A DNA stretch of 15,784 nt from JASHVB01 sp049522565 (GTDB taxonomy: Bacteria; Pseudomonadota; Alphaproteobacteria; Acetobacterales; Acetobacteraceae). Positions 1 to 7,666 of the stretch are shown piece by piece; position 1 is the first letter of the stretch; each line of letters starts with the position of its first letter. The stretch is from contig JBEKNT010000182.1 of assembly GCA_049522565.1 (NCBI GenBank), positions 1 through 15,784 of the forward strand. Reading direction: 5' to 3'. The notes below the pieces were generated by a model that was not told where the DNA came from, made no database searches, and saw only the letters and a program-made list of their open reading frames with translations. Made by a program: the position numbers and the translations under genes.

Positions 1-48
1 ACCATGTTCGTGGTGATCGCGCCGCACTACCGTCCCGACATCATTTGA
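1..48 (+). CDS. 3' end of an unidentified upstream gene (partial)
   Basis: Frame 1 is open from the window edge and ends at TGA 46-48, giving the C-terminal peptide TMFVVIAPHYRPDII. The stop lies 13 nt before the ATG of the CoA-transferase gene, the spacing expected inside an operon. The fragment is too short to assign a family. That it is a real gene is inferred from the tight spacing and from the absence of any other promoter space before position 62. Confidence 0.4.
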   Translation, partial: TMFVVIAPHYRPDII

Positions 49-61
49 ACGGGGGCGGATC

Positions 62-2083
62 ATGGTGCATCACGCCCAGCATCCCTTCCTCCAGTCGCTG
101 CGCTCGGCGCATAGCGGGAAGGTGGTGCCCGCCCGCGACGCCGTCCGGCTGATCCGCGACGGTGACACCGTCGCCACCGGCGGCTTCATCGGCACCGGCT
201 TCGCCGAGGGCGTCGCCGTGGCGCTGGAGGAACTCTTCCTCGACACCGACGAGACGCATATCCGCGCTGCCGGCAAGCCCGGCAACCTCACGCTGATATA
301 TGCGGCCGGCCAGGGCGACGGCAAGCATCGCGGGATGAATCATTTCGGCCACGAGGGCCTGGTGCGCCGGGTGATCGGCGGCCATTGGGGCCTGGCGCCG
401 AAGCTGGCGGACCTAGCGATCGCCAACAAGATCGAGGGCTACAACCTGCCGCAAGGCGTCATCACCCACCTGTTCCGCGATATCGCCGCACACCGCCCGG
501 CGCATCTCACCCGCGTCGGCCTCGGAACCTTCGTCGATCCGCGCAATGGCGGCGGCAAGATCAACGCCCGCACCACCGAAGACCTCGTCGAACTCATCAC
601 CATCCACGGCGAGGAAGCCCTGCTCTACAAATGCTTCCCGATCGATGTCGGCATCATCCGCGGTACCACGGCCGACACGCTGGGCAATATCAGCATGGAG
701 CGCGAGGCGCTGACATTGGAGGCGCAGGCGATCGCCATGGCAGCGCATAATTCCGGCGGCGTGGTGATCGTGCAGGTCGAGCGCCTGGCCGAAGCCGGCA
801 GCCTGCATCCGCGCTCGGTGAAGATCCCTGGCATCCTGGTCGATTGCGTGGTCGTCGCCGAAAAGCCCGAGCACCACGGCCAGACTTTCGTTACCGCGTA
901 CAACCCGGCCTACACCGGCGAGACGCGCGCGCCGATGGGTTCCATCCCGCCGATGCCGATGAGCGAGCGCAAGCTGATCGCGCGCCGAGCAGCGCTGGAG
1001 CTGCTGCCGGGCAGCGTGGTCAACCTCGGCATCGGCATGCCGGAGGGCGTCGCCGCCGTCGCCAACGAGGAACACGTCATTGACCTGATCACGCTGACTA
1101 CCGAGCCGGGCTCGATCGGGGGCGTGCCGGCGGGCGGCTTGGATTTCGGCGCGTCGGTGAACAGCCAGGCGGTGATTGACCAGCCCAACCAGTTCGACTT
1201 CTACGACGGCGGCGGACTGGATGCGGCGTTCCTCGGCTTGGCGCAGACGGACGCGGCGGGCAACGTCAACGTCAGCAAGTTCGGCACCAAGCTAGCGGGG
1301 GCGGGCGGGTTCATCAATATCAGCCAGAACGCCAAGAAGGTGGTGTTCGTCGGCACCTTCGAGGCTGGCGGCCGCAAGCCGCTGATCGAGGACGGCCGGC
1401 TGGTGCTGCGCGGCCACGGTGACGGGGGAAAATTCGTCCGCGAAGTGGAACATCGCACATTCAGTGGCGAATACGCGGCGCGCCTCGGCCAGCCGGTGCT
1501 GTACGTGACCGAACGCTGCGTCTTCCGTTTGACGTCCAACGGACTGGAATTGACCGAGATCGCACCCGGCGTGGACCTTGAACGCGACATCCTGGCGCGC
1601 ATGGCGTTTGCCCCGGTGATGCGCGAGCAACCGCGGCTGATGGACGAACGCATCTTCCGCCCGGAGCCGATCGGCCTGCGCGAGGCGATGCTAGGCGTCC
1701 CATTGGAGCAGCGGTTCTCCTACGACCCGTCCGGGCGATTGTTCTTCGTGAATTTCGAAGGGCTGTCGGTCCGCAGTTCGGCAGAGATCGCGCAGATCCG
1801 CCACCTGGTGGCAGAGCAACTGCTGCCGCTCGGGCACAAGGTCTATGCGATCGTCAACTACGACCGGTTCAGCATCCTGCCCGAGCTGCTGGACGGGTAT
1901 TCGGCAATGGTGCAGGATCTGACGGACCGGTTCTATTCCGGTGTCACCCGTTACACGACCAGCGGCTTCTTGCGGGTGAAGCTTGGCGATGCGCTGGGCC
2001 GTCGACAGCTCGCGCCGCACATCTACGAATCGGCCGACGAGGCGCGCGCGCACCTGGCAGAACTGGAACGGACCGGCGTATAG
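62..2083 (+). CDS. Class I acyl-CoA:acetate/3-ketoacid CoA-transferase with C-terminal extension
   Basis: 673 aa. Residues about 20-300 and 303-537 form the fused alpha and beta halves of a YdiF/propionate-CoA-transferase-type class I enzyme, which moves CoA between acyl-CoA and a free acid through a glutamyl-CoA thioester. The catalytic Glu is seen at E348 (codon 1103-1105) in TTEPGSIGGVPAGG. Glycine-rich CoA-site segments such as GGFIGTGFAEG (40-50) and NLGIGMPEG (321-329) are present. Single-chain homologues are about 520-530 aa. Here residues about 540-673 (FFVNFEGLSVR, VYAIVNYDRFSIL and following) are additional and read as a compact alpha/beta domain, perhaps SpoIIAA/STAS-like (inference). 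The start at 62 follows a G-rich stretch (51-58). The gene probably belongs to an operon with the upstream fragment and converges with the GS-like gene. The substrate is unknown; acetoacetate or short-chain acyl-CoA are plausible. Confidence 0.92.
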   Translation: MVHHAQHPFLQSLRSAHSGKVVPARDAVRLIRDGDTVATGGFIGTGFAEGVAVALEELFLDTDETHIRAAGKPGNLTLIYAAGQGDGKHRGMNHFGHEGLVRRVIGGHWGLAPKLADLAIANKIEGYNLPQGVITHLFRDIAAHRPAHLTRVGLGTFVDPRNGGGKINARTTEDLVELITIHGEEALLYKCFPIDVGIIRGTTADTLGNISMEREALTLEAQAIAMAAHNSGGVVIVQVERLAEAGSLHPRSVKIPGILVDCVVVAEKPEHHGQTFVTAYNPAYTGETRAPMGSIPPMPMSERKLIARRAALELLPGSVVNLGIGMPEGVAAVANEEHVIDLITLTTEPGSIGGVPAGGLDFGASVNSQAVIDQPNQFDFYDGGGLDAAFLGLAQTDAAGNVNVSKFGTKLAGAGGFINISQNAKKVVFVGTFEAGGRKPLIEDGRLVLRGHGDGGKFVREVEHRTFSGEYAARLGQPVLYVTERCVFRLTSNGLELTEIAPGVDLERDILARMAFAPVMREQPRLMDERIFRPEPIGLREAMLGVPLEQRFSYDPSGRLFFVNFEGLSVRSSAEIAQIRHLVAEQLLPLGHKVYAIVNYDRFSILPELLDGYSAMVQDLTDRFYSGVTRYTTSGFLRVKLGDALGRRQLAPHIYESADEARAHLAELERTGV

Positions 2084-2239
2084 TAAACCTCTCCCGCGAA
2101 GCGGGAGCGGGCGAGACGGGTGAACGGCGGGGATGAGGGTGATCAGGTCGCCGTACTCTCTACCAGCCCTGCTCTGGGCGTTGTTGAAGGCAATGTGTGG
2201 CCGAAACCCGCCCACACCGCGCAAGGCTGCAAGGTAAAC
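2084..2239. repeat. Convergent intergenic region with REP-like palindrome (stem 2091-2107)
   Basis: The 156-bp gap between the convergent CoA-transferase and GS-like genes begins with a perfect hairpin: CTCCCGC (2091-2097), loop GAA, GCGGGAG (2101-2107). The same CTCYCCGC/GCGGGAGAG core recurs at 10546-10568 and 10583-10603, so it looks like an interspersed palindromic repeat rather than a dedicated terminator. No T-tract follows it. It could still help to end transcription of the upstream gene. No ORF in the gap looks coding. Confidence 0.55.
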
Positions 2240-3445
2240 TCACAGCAGCGCGAAATACTCCCGCTGTTCCCAGTCGGTCACGTCCGTCAGGAAGCGGTTG
2301 ATCTCGAACTCCTTCAACCGCACGAAATAATCAACGAACCCGTCGCCGAACGCGGCGCGGAAACAGGCGCTGTCGCGCAGCGCCGCGATCGCTTCCAACA
2401 GCGTTCGCGGCAGCCTGGCCGCATCGGCGCTATAGGGCGCGTCAGCCGCCGGACCGGGATCGGCGGCGGTCGCAATCCCGTCCAGGCCCGCGGCGATCTG
2501 CGACGCCATGTAGAGATACGGGTTCGCCCCCGGTTCCCCCGCGCGATTTTCCAGATGCGTGGCCGGGTCGCCGGCCTGGCCAATCACCCGCACCATCGCC
2601 GCGCGATTGTCATAGGCCCACACGACATGGTCTGGTGCCATGGAGTACGGTTGGAAGCGCTTATAGCCGTTGATCGTCGGCGTGCTGAACGCGGAAGCCA
2701 CCGCCGCATGGCGCAATAGCCCGCCCAGCCAGCCGCGCGCGATATGCGACAACCCTTCCTTGCCCGGAAAGACGTTGCGGCCGGTCGCGGAGTCCTCGAT
2801 CGAATGATGCAGATGCCACCCAGACGAAGCCGCATGCGGAAACTGCGGCCGACACATGAAGCTGGCGAGATAGCCTTCCCGCGCGAAGATCTGCTTTGTC
2901 GCGCTGCGGAACAGCAGCATCTGGTCGGCCGGTTCCATGCCAGTGGTGGCGCCGAGTGTGACCTCGACCTGGCTCGGCCCGAACTCGACCTCCAGCGAGC
3001 GCACCGGCAGGCCAAGCCCCTGCAAATGCCCGCGCAACGTTTCCAGCAGCGGATCCAGCATGTCGTAGCGTTGCTCAGTCAAATATTGGTAGCCGTGGTT
3101 CAGCGGCGTGACCTGCGGCGACGGCCCCGGCATCATGATGTGATCAGGGGCGGGCAGGCCATCCGCACACCGCAACAGATGAAACTCCACCTCCAGCCCG
3201 GCCCGCCAGGTGAAGCCATGCTCGGCAAGTCGCGCCAGCATGCGGCGCAGCAGTGCGCGGGTGGAATAGGGGTGCGGCGTCCCGTCGGTGCGGTAAAGGT
3301 CGCAGAGAACCCAGCCGCTATGCGGCGCCCACGGCAGCACGTGGAAGCGGCAGGGGTCGGCGACCATGACCATGTCGCCGGCGCCGTCGGCACCAGGCTG
3401 GAAAATCGGGAAGGCGGTGCGCCCCGACAGGTCCTTCAGCAGCAT
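2240..3445 (-). CDS. Glutamine synthetase-family gamma-glutamyl ligase, N-terminally truncated
   Basis: The catalytic (beta-barrel) part of a GS-like enzyme. These enzymes join glutamate to ammonia or an amine using ATP. Visible family motifs are GLEVEFHLL (metal-binding Glu), LEVEFGPSQVEVT, SSGWHLHHSI (metal/ATP His), TINGYKRFQP, NRAAMVRV, LENRAGEPGANPYLYMASQIAAGLDGI, and the C-terminal DVTDWEQREYF. The sequence resembles the PuuA/GlnT-type or gamma-glutamylamide synthetase branch more than housekeeping GlnA. The frame starts conserved sequence abruptly at ALRSGVTCTLTMLLKD; the preceding beta-grasp segment of the family (the '..RLSFADQHG..GKTL' region) is missing. ATG 3445 is given as start (401 aa); GTG 3484 is an in-frame alternative keeping 13 more conserved residues. 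The family N-terminus sits out of frame just upstream (3448-3549). Whether the shortened product is functional is doubtful. It is downstream of, and originally coupled to, the Rieske gene. Confidence 0.8.
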   Translation of the reverse strand: MLLKDLSGRTAFPIFQPGADGAGDMVMVADPCRFHVLPWAPHSGWVLCDLYRTDGTPHPYSTRALLRRMLARLAEHGFTWRAGLEVEFHLLRCADGLPAPDHIMMPGPSPQVTPLNHGYQYLTEQRYDMLDPLLETLRGHLQGLGLPVRSLEVEFGPSQVEVTLGATTGMEPADQMLLFRSATKQIFAREGYLASFMCRPQFPHAASSGWHLHHSIEDSATGRNVFPGKEGLSHIARGWLGGLLRHAAVASAFSTPTINGYKRFQPYSMAPDHVVWAYDNRAAMVRVIGQAGDPATHLENRAGEPGANPYLYMASQIAAGLDGIATAADPGPAADAPYSADAARLPRTLLEAIAALRDSACFRAAFGDGFVDYFVRLKEFEINRFLTDVTDWEQREYFALL

Positions 3446-3447
3446 GG

Positions 3448-3549
3448 TCAGCGTGCAGGTAACGCCGGAGCGCAGGGCGCGCACCGCTCCGCCGCCGCGT
3501 CCTGCTGAGCCTGGCTCCACAGCCCGTGCCGCGCGACGAAATCGCTCAC
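3448..3549 (-). pseudogene. Out-of-frame N-terminal remnant of the GS-like gene (33-codon ORF)
   Basis: GTG 3549 overlaps the Rieske stop as GTGA and opens a 33-aa frame. Its first 20 residues (MSDFVARHGLWSQAQQDAAA) match how GS-family proteins of this type begin. The frame then runs into unrelated codons and stops at TGA 3450-3448, two bases before ATG 3445 of the GS body (TGACCATG). The simplest reading is one ancestral gene starting at 3549 that suffered a deletion of about 30-40 codons, leaving a frameshift within the GCGGCGGCGGAGCGG stretch near 3484-3500. The stop/ATG arrangement could allow termination-reinitiation on the GS body (inference). Confidence 0.65.
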
Positions 3550-4985
3550 GTCGTTTCGAGGCGCTGGGTTTCGCGGTCTTTGGGTTCCAGCCGTTGCGCT
3601 TCGCGGCGCTCGGCTTCCAGGCCGTTGGTTTGCATCGACTGAACCTCCGGCGTCGCCGTTTCCGGCGCTTCGCTGTCGGTCGCCCGGGCGAGCCAAGGCG
3701 TCGCACGCCGCCGCGCCGCTTCCTGTTGCCGCCAGTAACTGTCCAGGTCCTGCGCCGGCCCGACCGCATCGATCGTTGCGGGTCCGTGCAGCGCCTCGGC
3801 GCCGCGGGTCAGCGGTGGGTCGCGGCCCTCGGCGACGTCGTCGATAGCCTGGAAGAACAAACGGCGCGCTGCGGTGATGATGCGGTCGGAGGTGCCGAGA
3901 TGCTCCTGCGTACGGTCCTGGATCGCGCCCATGCTCTCCACCGCCCACTGGTCATGCACGTTGATGTCCATGCCCATGCCGGTATAGGTCGTCGTGCGTT
4001 GCTCTTCCGGGTCATAGCCCCAGTCGTTGTCGCGGCTCGCGCGCGGTGCGTAATCCGGCAGTGTGCACGACGCCAGCCGTTGCGCGCGCATCGTTGCCTT
4101 GTCCACCGGCGCACCGAAACTGGTGAAGATGGCGTACCAATAGCAATGCGTGTCATCGACCGGGACGTGCCATTGGGTGATCGACATCTCGCGGCTCATC
4201 GGGATGACGAAGGCGTGCGGGAACAGCATGTTGGTGATGCGCAGATGGGTGACCGATTGGTTGACCGGGCGCAGCGTGGTGATGCGCAGGCCGTACGGGG
4301 TTGCCTCGAATTCCAGGTGGGGATTGGGGATTTCGCGCATCAGCCGAGTCATCGGGATGTCGGCACCGATGGTCGCGGCACGGAACTGCCGGCCATAGGC
4401 GGCATTCGACACGTCCTCGTCCGCGAAAAACCGGTGCAGGTGGCTGGCATGCGCGGGATCGATGCCAACCTCCAGCGCCTGGAGCCAGTTGCACGACCAC
4501 AGCCCCTTGAAGGCGAAGGTGTGGGTGTCGGGCGCGACAAAGCAGTCGAACCCCGGGCACGGCGGCGGCTCGCCGGGCCCCATGTAGGCCCAGACGATGC
4601 CGCTATGCGCCTCGCAACGATAGGCCGGTTGCCGCACCTTGCGGTGGAACGTGCTACCGGCGGGCTCGGTGGGTTGTTCCAGACAGGCGCCGGTGGCGTC
4701 GTACAGCCAACCATGGAACGGGCAGCGCAGGCCGCCATCCTCGCAGCGCGCAAACGAAAGGTCCGCGCCGCGATGCGCGCAATGCCGGCCGAGCAAGCCG
4801 TAGCGCCCGTTATTATCGCGGAACAGCACCAGATCCTCGCCCAGCAGTCGAACACGCTTGACCGGGCGGGGGGTGTCGAGTTCCTCGACCAGCGCGGCCG
4901 GTTGCCAGTAGCGGCGCATCAGCGCGCCGCACGGCGTGCCGGGGTCGGTCTGCGTGATCAGCCGGTTCTGCTCTTCGGTGAGCAT
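3546..4985 (-). CDS. Rieske non-heme iron oxygenase, alpha subunit (phthalate 4,5-dioxygenase/LigX-like type)
   Basis: 479 aa. The N-terminal Rieske domain binds a 2Fe-2S cluster through C69-x-H71 (RHCAHRG) and C88-x2-H91 (RCPFHGW). The mononuclear iron site is in NWLQALEVGIDPAHASHLH, with D176, H179 and H184 as the expected bridging Asp and iron ligands. Such enzymes hydroxylate or O/N-demethylate aromatic or amine substrates using electrons from a reductase; no reductase, ferredoxin or beta subunit is in this window. ATG 4985 is chosen because GGGAG lies 8 nt upstream and homologues begin MLTxEQN; the GTG at 5000 would overlap that ribosome site. The last ~29 residues (451-479) are a charged, Gln/Arg/Glu-rich tail with a repeated QRLE, atypical for the family. 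The stop overlaps the GTG of the GS-like gene (GTGA), indicating translational coupling. The substrate cannot be read from sequence. Confidence 0.9.
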   Translation of the reverse strand: MLTEEQNRLITQTDPGTPCGALMRRYWQPAALVEELDTPRPVKRVRLLGEDLVLFRDNNGRYGLLGRHCAHRGADLSFARCEDGGLRCPFHGWLYDATGACLEQPTEPAGSTFHRKVRQPAYRCEAHSGIVWAYMGPGEPPPCPGFDCFVAPDTHTFAFKGLWSCNWLQALEVGIDPAHASHLHRFFADEDVSNAAYGRQFRAATIGADIPMTRLMREIPNPHLEFEATPYGLRITTLRPVNQSVTHLRITNMLFPHAFVIPMSREMSITQWHVPVDDTHCYWYAIFTSFGAPVDKATMRAQRLASCTLPDYAPRASRDNDWGYDPEEQRTTTYTGMGMDINVHDQWAVESMGAIQDRTQEHLGTSDRIITAARRLFFQAIDDVAEGRDPPLTRGAEALHGPATIDAVGPAQDLDSYWRQQEAARRRATPWLARATDSEAPETATPEVQSMQTNGLEAERREAQRLEPKDRETQRLETT

Positions 4986-5351
4986 TGCTGTGTCTCCCAC
5001 AGGCGGCTGGGCGCGTTGGCCGCTGCGTTGCAGTCAGCGGGAGCGTGACGATTTTGCCGGAGGGTCGCAAGGCCATTGTGGCGATCCTGACGGTGCGGCC
5101 CCGACCAACGCCGTCGCGGCGAGCAGAGCAAAGTAATCTCTCCCGAGCCAGCGCGCCGACGCACGCGGGAGATTGCTTCGCTACGCTCGCAATGACACGG
5201 GAAGGCCTGGGATCGCAGCGTCAGAGTCGACGCGTCAGGCCGCGCGATCCTTCCCGAGGCAGGGCACAGAATGCCGAGGATATGCGTCCCGTGACAAATG
5301 GTCCGGGTTCTTCGGATGCCAGTTCAGTGATCGCGCAGGCCGGCGGAGACG
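4986..5351. other. Intergenic region without convincing gene
   Basis: The space between the leftward Rieske gene and the rightward small-protein promoter. Open frames here are short and lack family resemblance or ribosome sites; one contains the peptide LRYARND, the usual translation artefact of the dispersed repeat at 5135-5193. The Rieske promoter must lie in the left part of this stretch, but no -35/-10 pair is clear. Confidence 0.5.
5135..5201. repeat. Dispersed palindromic repeat (REP/MITE-like remnant)
   Basis: AATCTC-TCCCG (5135-5145) is mirrored by CGGGAGATT (5166-5174). This is followed by ATTGC-ttcgctacgctc-GCAAT (5172-5193) and TGACA. The segment ATTGCTTCGCTACGCTCGCAAT resembles intergenic repeats common in many proteobacteria (recalled knowledge, not checked). 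The two nested inverted repeats can form a branched hairpin. No transposase is associated, and copy number in this genome cannot be judged from the window. Confidence 0.5.
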
Positions 5352-5376
5352 GGAACCGCGAGCGCCGGGCGGCGTT
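5352..5376 (+). promoter_or_regulatory. EcfG-type general stress response promoter (GGAAC-N16-CGTT)
   Basis: GGAAC at 5352-5356 and CGTT at 5373-5376 are separated by exactly 16 nt. This is the consensus of alphaproteobacterial EcfG sigma factors, which drive the general stress response under PhyR/NepR control. The -10 box ends 38 nt before ATG 5415, giving a short leader with AAGGA (5402-5406). Spacing, orientation and position fit the downstream small-protein gene. Assignment is by consensus match only. Confidence 0.65.
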
Positions 5377-5414
5377 TGTCGACACGGTTTGCTACGTACT
5401 TAAGGATCACGACG

Positions 5415-5723
5415 ATGCCGCGTGGCGACAAATCCGCCTATACCGACAAGCAGAAGCGACAGGCAGAGCACATCGAGAAAGGCTGCGACCATCATGGCGT
5501 TGCGGCAGGCGAGGCCGAGCGACGCGCCTGGGCCACGGTGAACAAGGCAACCGGCGGCGGCAAGAAAAGCGGCAGCGGCCGAGGCAAGCCGGAAAATCAC
5601 GCGCCGTCACGCAAGGGTGGCAGACTGGGTCGCGCGGCGGCAGCCAAGCGTCCGGCGGCGGCGCGATCGGCGGCGGGGAAGAAAGCCGCAGCAACCCGCA
5701 AGCGGAAGGCGTTGCACGGCTAA
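5415..5723 (+). CDS. Small basic protein of the 'MPRGDKSAYTDKQKRQAEHIE' family
   Basis: 102 aa, start ATG 5415 with AAGGA eight bases upstream. Residues 1-52 (MPRGDKSAYTDKQKRQAEHIE, then GEAERRAWATVNKATGGGKKSGSG) match a widespread small-protein family. I recall this family often being named 'plasmid stabilization protein' in automatic annotations, without solid functional evidence. Residues about 55-102 form a low-complexity Arg/Lys/Ala-rich tail (AAAAKRPAAARSAAGKKAAA and following), like histone-H1-type DNA-binding tails. There is no signal peptide or membrane segment, so it is cytoplasmic. The EcfG-type promoter at 5352-5376 suggests induction by general stress; nucleic-acid binding during stress is an inference from charge. 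It is monocistronic and converges with the MCP remnant. Confidence 0.8.
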   Translation: MPRGDKSAYTDKQKRQAEHIEKGCDHHGVAAGEAERRAWATVNKATGGGKKSGSGRGKPENHAPSRKGGRLGRAAAAKRPAAARSAAGKKAAATRKRKALHG

Positions 5724-5899
5724 ACCGCGCAAGGCGGCCCTGACCGTGAGGCGACGCCCAACAATGGCCGCGCCAGATAGCGCACGGTTCGCGCCCAATT
5801 CGTCACGGCGGGCCTTCGCCCACCATGACGGTGACGCCGGTTATGCGCATCACAAGACGACTCGTTTGTTTCTGGGCGCCGCCTCACCCTGCCACGCCG

Positions 5900-7518
5900 T
5901 CAGGCAGCGCGTTGCGTGGCCACGCGGCCCAGCATCACCGCGAAACGGCCGGCGGCGGTGGGGGCCAGTTCGAACGCCAGATGCAGCGCTTCACCGTCGG
6001 CGGCCCGCACAACAAACGGCAATGGCAGGCCAATCCGATCGACGTCCAGTCTACCGTGCGTACCCACCGGCAGCACCAATCCACCATTCACCAGCGCACC
6101 GCCCTCGGAGAGGTCGGTAACCGTGACAGGCTGCCGGCCGTGACCCGGCACGGTCACATGGCACGCCAACTTCACCAGATGTCGCGTCGCGTGGCGGCGG
6201 TCCACTTCAGCCGTGGAGGTGCGCACGACGCTGATCAGCGCGCTTTTCAGTTCTCCCACCATGCTGTTTAGCGAGGTGGCGTTGTGTGGCACCTGCCCAC
6301 TGCGCTGGCCGGTGTTCTCGGCCTCGGCCGACACCTTGTTGATGCGGCAGGTCATTTCGCTGGCGGCAGCGGCGGTCTCGGTGACGTTACGCGCGATCTC
6401 GGCGTTGGCCGCACCCTGTTGCTCCATCGCCGCGGCAATCGAACCGGCAATCGCGTTGATCTCGCCGATCGTCTGCTCAATGCGCGTCACCGAAGCGACC
6501 GACGCTCTGGTGGGGGTGCGAACCTCGGCGATGTGGCGGGTGATCTCCTCGGTGGAACGCGCGGTCTGCGTGGCGAGTTGCTTCACCTCGCTGGCGACCA
6601 CGGCGAAGGCTTTGCCGGCATCGCCGGCACGCGCCGCTTCGATCGTGGCATTCAGCGCGAGCAGGTTGGTCTTGCCAGCCATCTCGCTGATCATGTCGGC
6701 GACGGTCCCTGCGGCAGCGACCTGCTGCAGAATAATCGGCTGTATCTGGCTGTCGAACAGTTCGGCGCTCTTGAGCATGGCGTTAGAGACAAATTCCAAG
6801 CTGGTAGCATAGGCGGCCAGCGAGGCCCCGACCGGCGCGATCAGCCCCCGTACATCGTCGCCGAGCGGCAGTTTCTCCAATGCGGCGAGTGCCGCCACGG
6901 AGGTTTCGGCGTTCATCTTGAAGGTCGCCAGCCCATTGGGATCCGTCGTGGCCAGGAAGCGCCGGTTGGCCACGCGCACCAGCAGTATCGCGGTTTGCAC
7001 GTTGCGCGCGGCGGTACGAGTTTCGACGTTGTCGGATTTTTGTGCGGCGGCGACGAGCTTGACGGTGTCGGCGGTCATTTGGTCGCCGCCGCTGAACAGC
7101 TTGGTCCTGTTGGCCTGTATCGTCTGGGTCAGCTCGGCAAGGTCACCACACAGTTTGTGGTGCAAGGCGACATTGGTCCCGATCGACTGGTGGTCTGGCG
7201 TCGTTGCTCCGACAGCGTCGCCGCGGCAGCCGCCTGCAACAGATCAACGATTTGTGCGTCCGCCGCGTCGCCGTCCCTGAGGGCATCAGGTGCGGCGGAG
7301 ACCTTGTAGCGCAGCGACGCATCGCGCGTTGCCTCCATCAGGCCGACGATCAGCAGGACGCGCGTGTTGTTGTCCGACAGCGCGCTCAATCTGGTGACCT
7401 CGCTGTCGATCGAGGTCAGGTTCCAGATGCCATGGCCGGGGAGAGCCAGACCCCGCAAAACGAGAACGCTCATGCCGCCATAAATGCTAGAGCGAATGCC
7501 AAGCCGCGATAGGGGCAT
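5900..7518 (-). pseudogene. Methyl-accepting chemotaxis protein with PilZ domain, frameshifted and internally deleted
   Basis: Translation from ATG 7518 gives a cytoplasmic start, a TM1-like segment interrupted by Arg and Pro (SVLVLRGLALPGHGIW), and a helical sensor region that stops at TGA near 7129. The remaining sensor and signalling parts continue in another frame (readable from the TTG at 7165, and further upstream as QSIGTNVAL). The switch lies near 7187-7195, equivalent to one missing or two extra bases. The second frame holds sensor helices (KLFSGGDQMTADTV), then jumps at about 6705-6725 from SAELFDSQIQPIILQ straight to the signalling tip (KTNLLALNATIEAARAGDAGKAFAVVASEVKQLA). No TM2, HAMP domain or first part of the signalling helix is present. 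A C-terminal PilZ domain follows (about 6202-5903) with RHATR and DLSEGG, the c-di-GMP-binding motifs. An intact ancestor would be a membrane chemoreceptor modulated by c-di-GMP. As it stands it should not give a normal receptor; a sequencing error could explain the frameshift but not the missing TM2-HAMP. Confidence 0.8.
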
Positions 7519-7666
7519 GTGTCGCCCGACGATGGTTTCTTATTGGTCCGGACAGGATGGTCGGGAAGTCCTAACAAGCCGTGAACGGGCAGCCCGGTTT
7601 AGGCACCGCGATCACGCCACGCGCCGTCTCATCTTGGCCGGAGAGCAGCGCGCCGAAAGCTGCTGC

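Noticed and set aside
3550..3769. Extending the GS-like frame upstream to 3769
   Set aside because: The extra residues are an Arg/Lys-rich out-of-frame reading of the Rieske C-terminus. The recognisable GS N-terminus is in a different frame at 3549.
3366..5048. A 560-codon open frame on the plus strand antisense to the Rieske gene
   Set aside because: It is fully covered by the Rieske/GS genes with clear motifs. Its translation is Arg/Ala/Gly-rich without family resemblance, the usual shadow frame in GC-rich DNA.
5173..5403. 76-codon plus-strand ORF
   Set aside because: It starts inside the dispersed palindromic repeat (LRYARND peptide), runs through the EcfG promoter, and has no ribosome site or family similarity.
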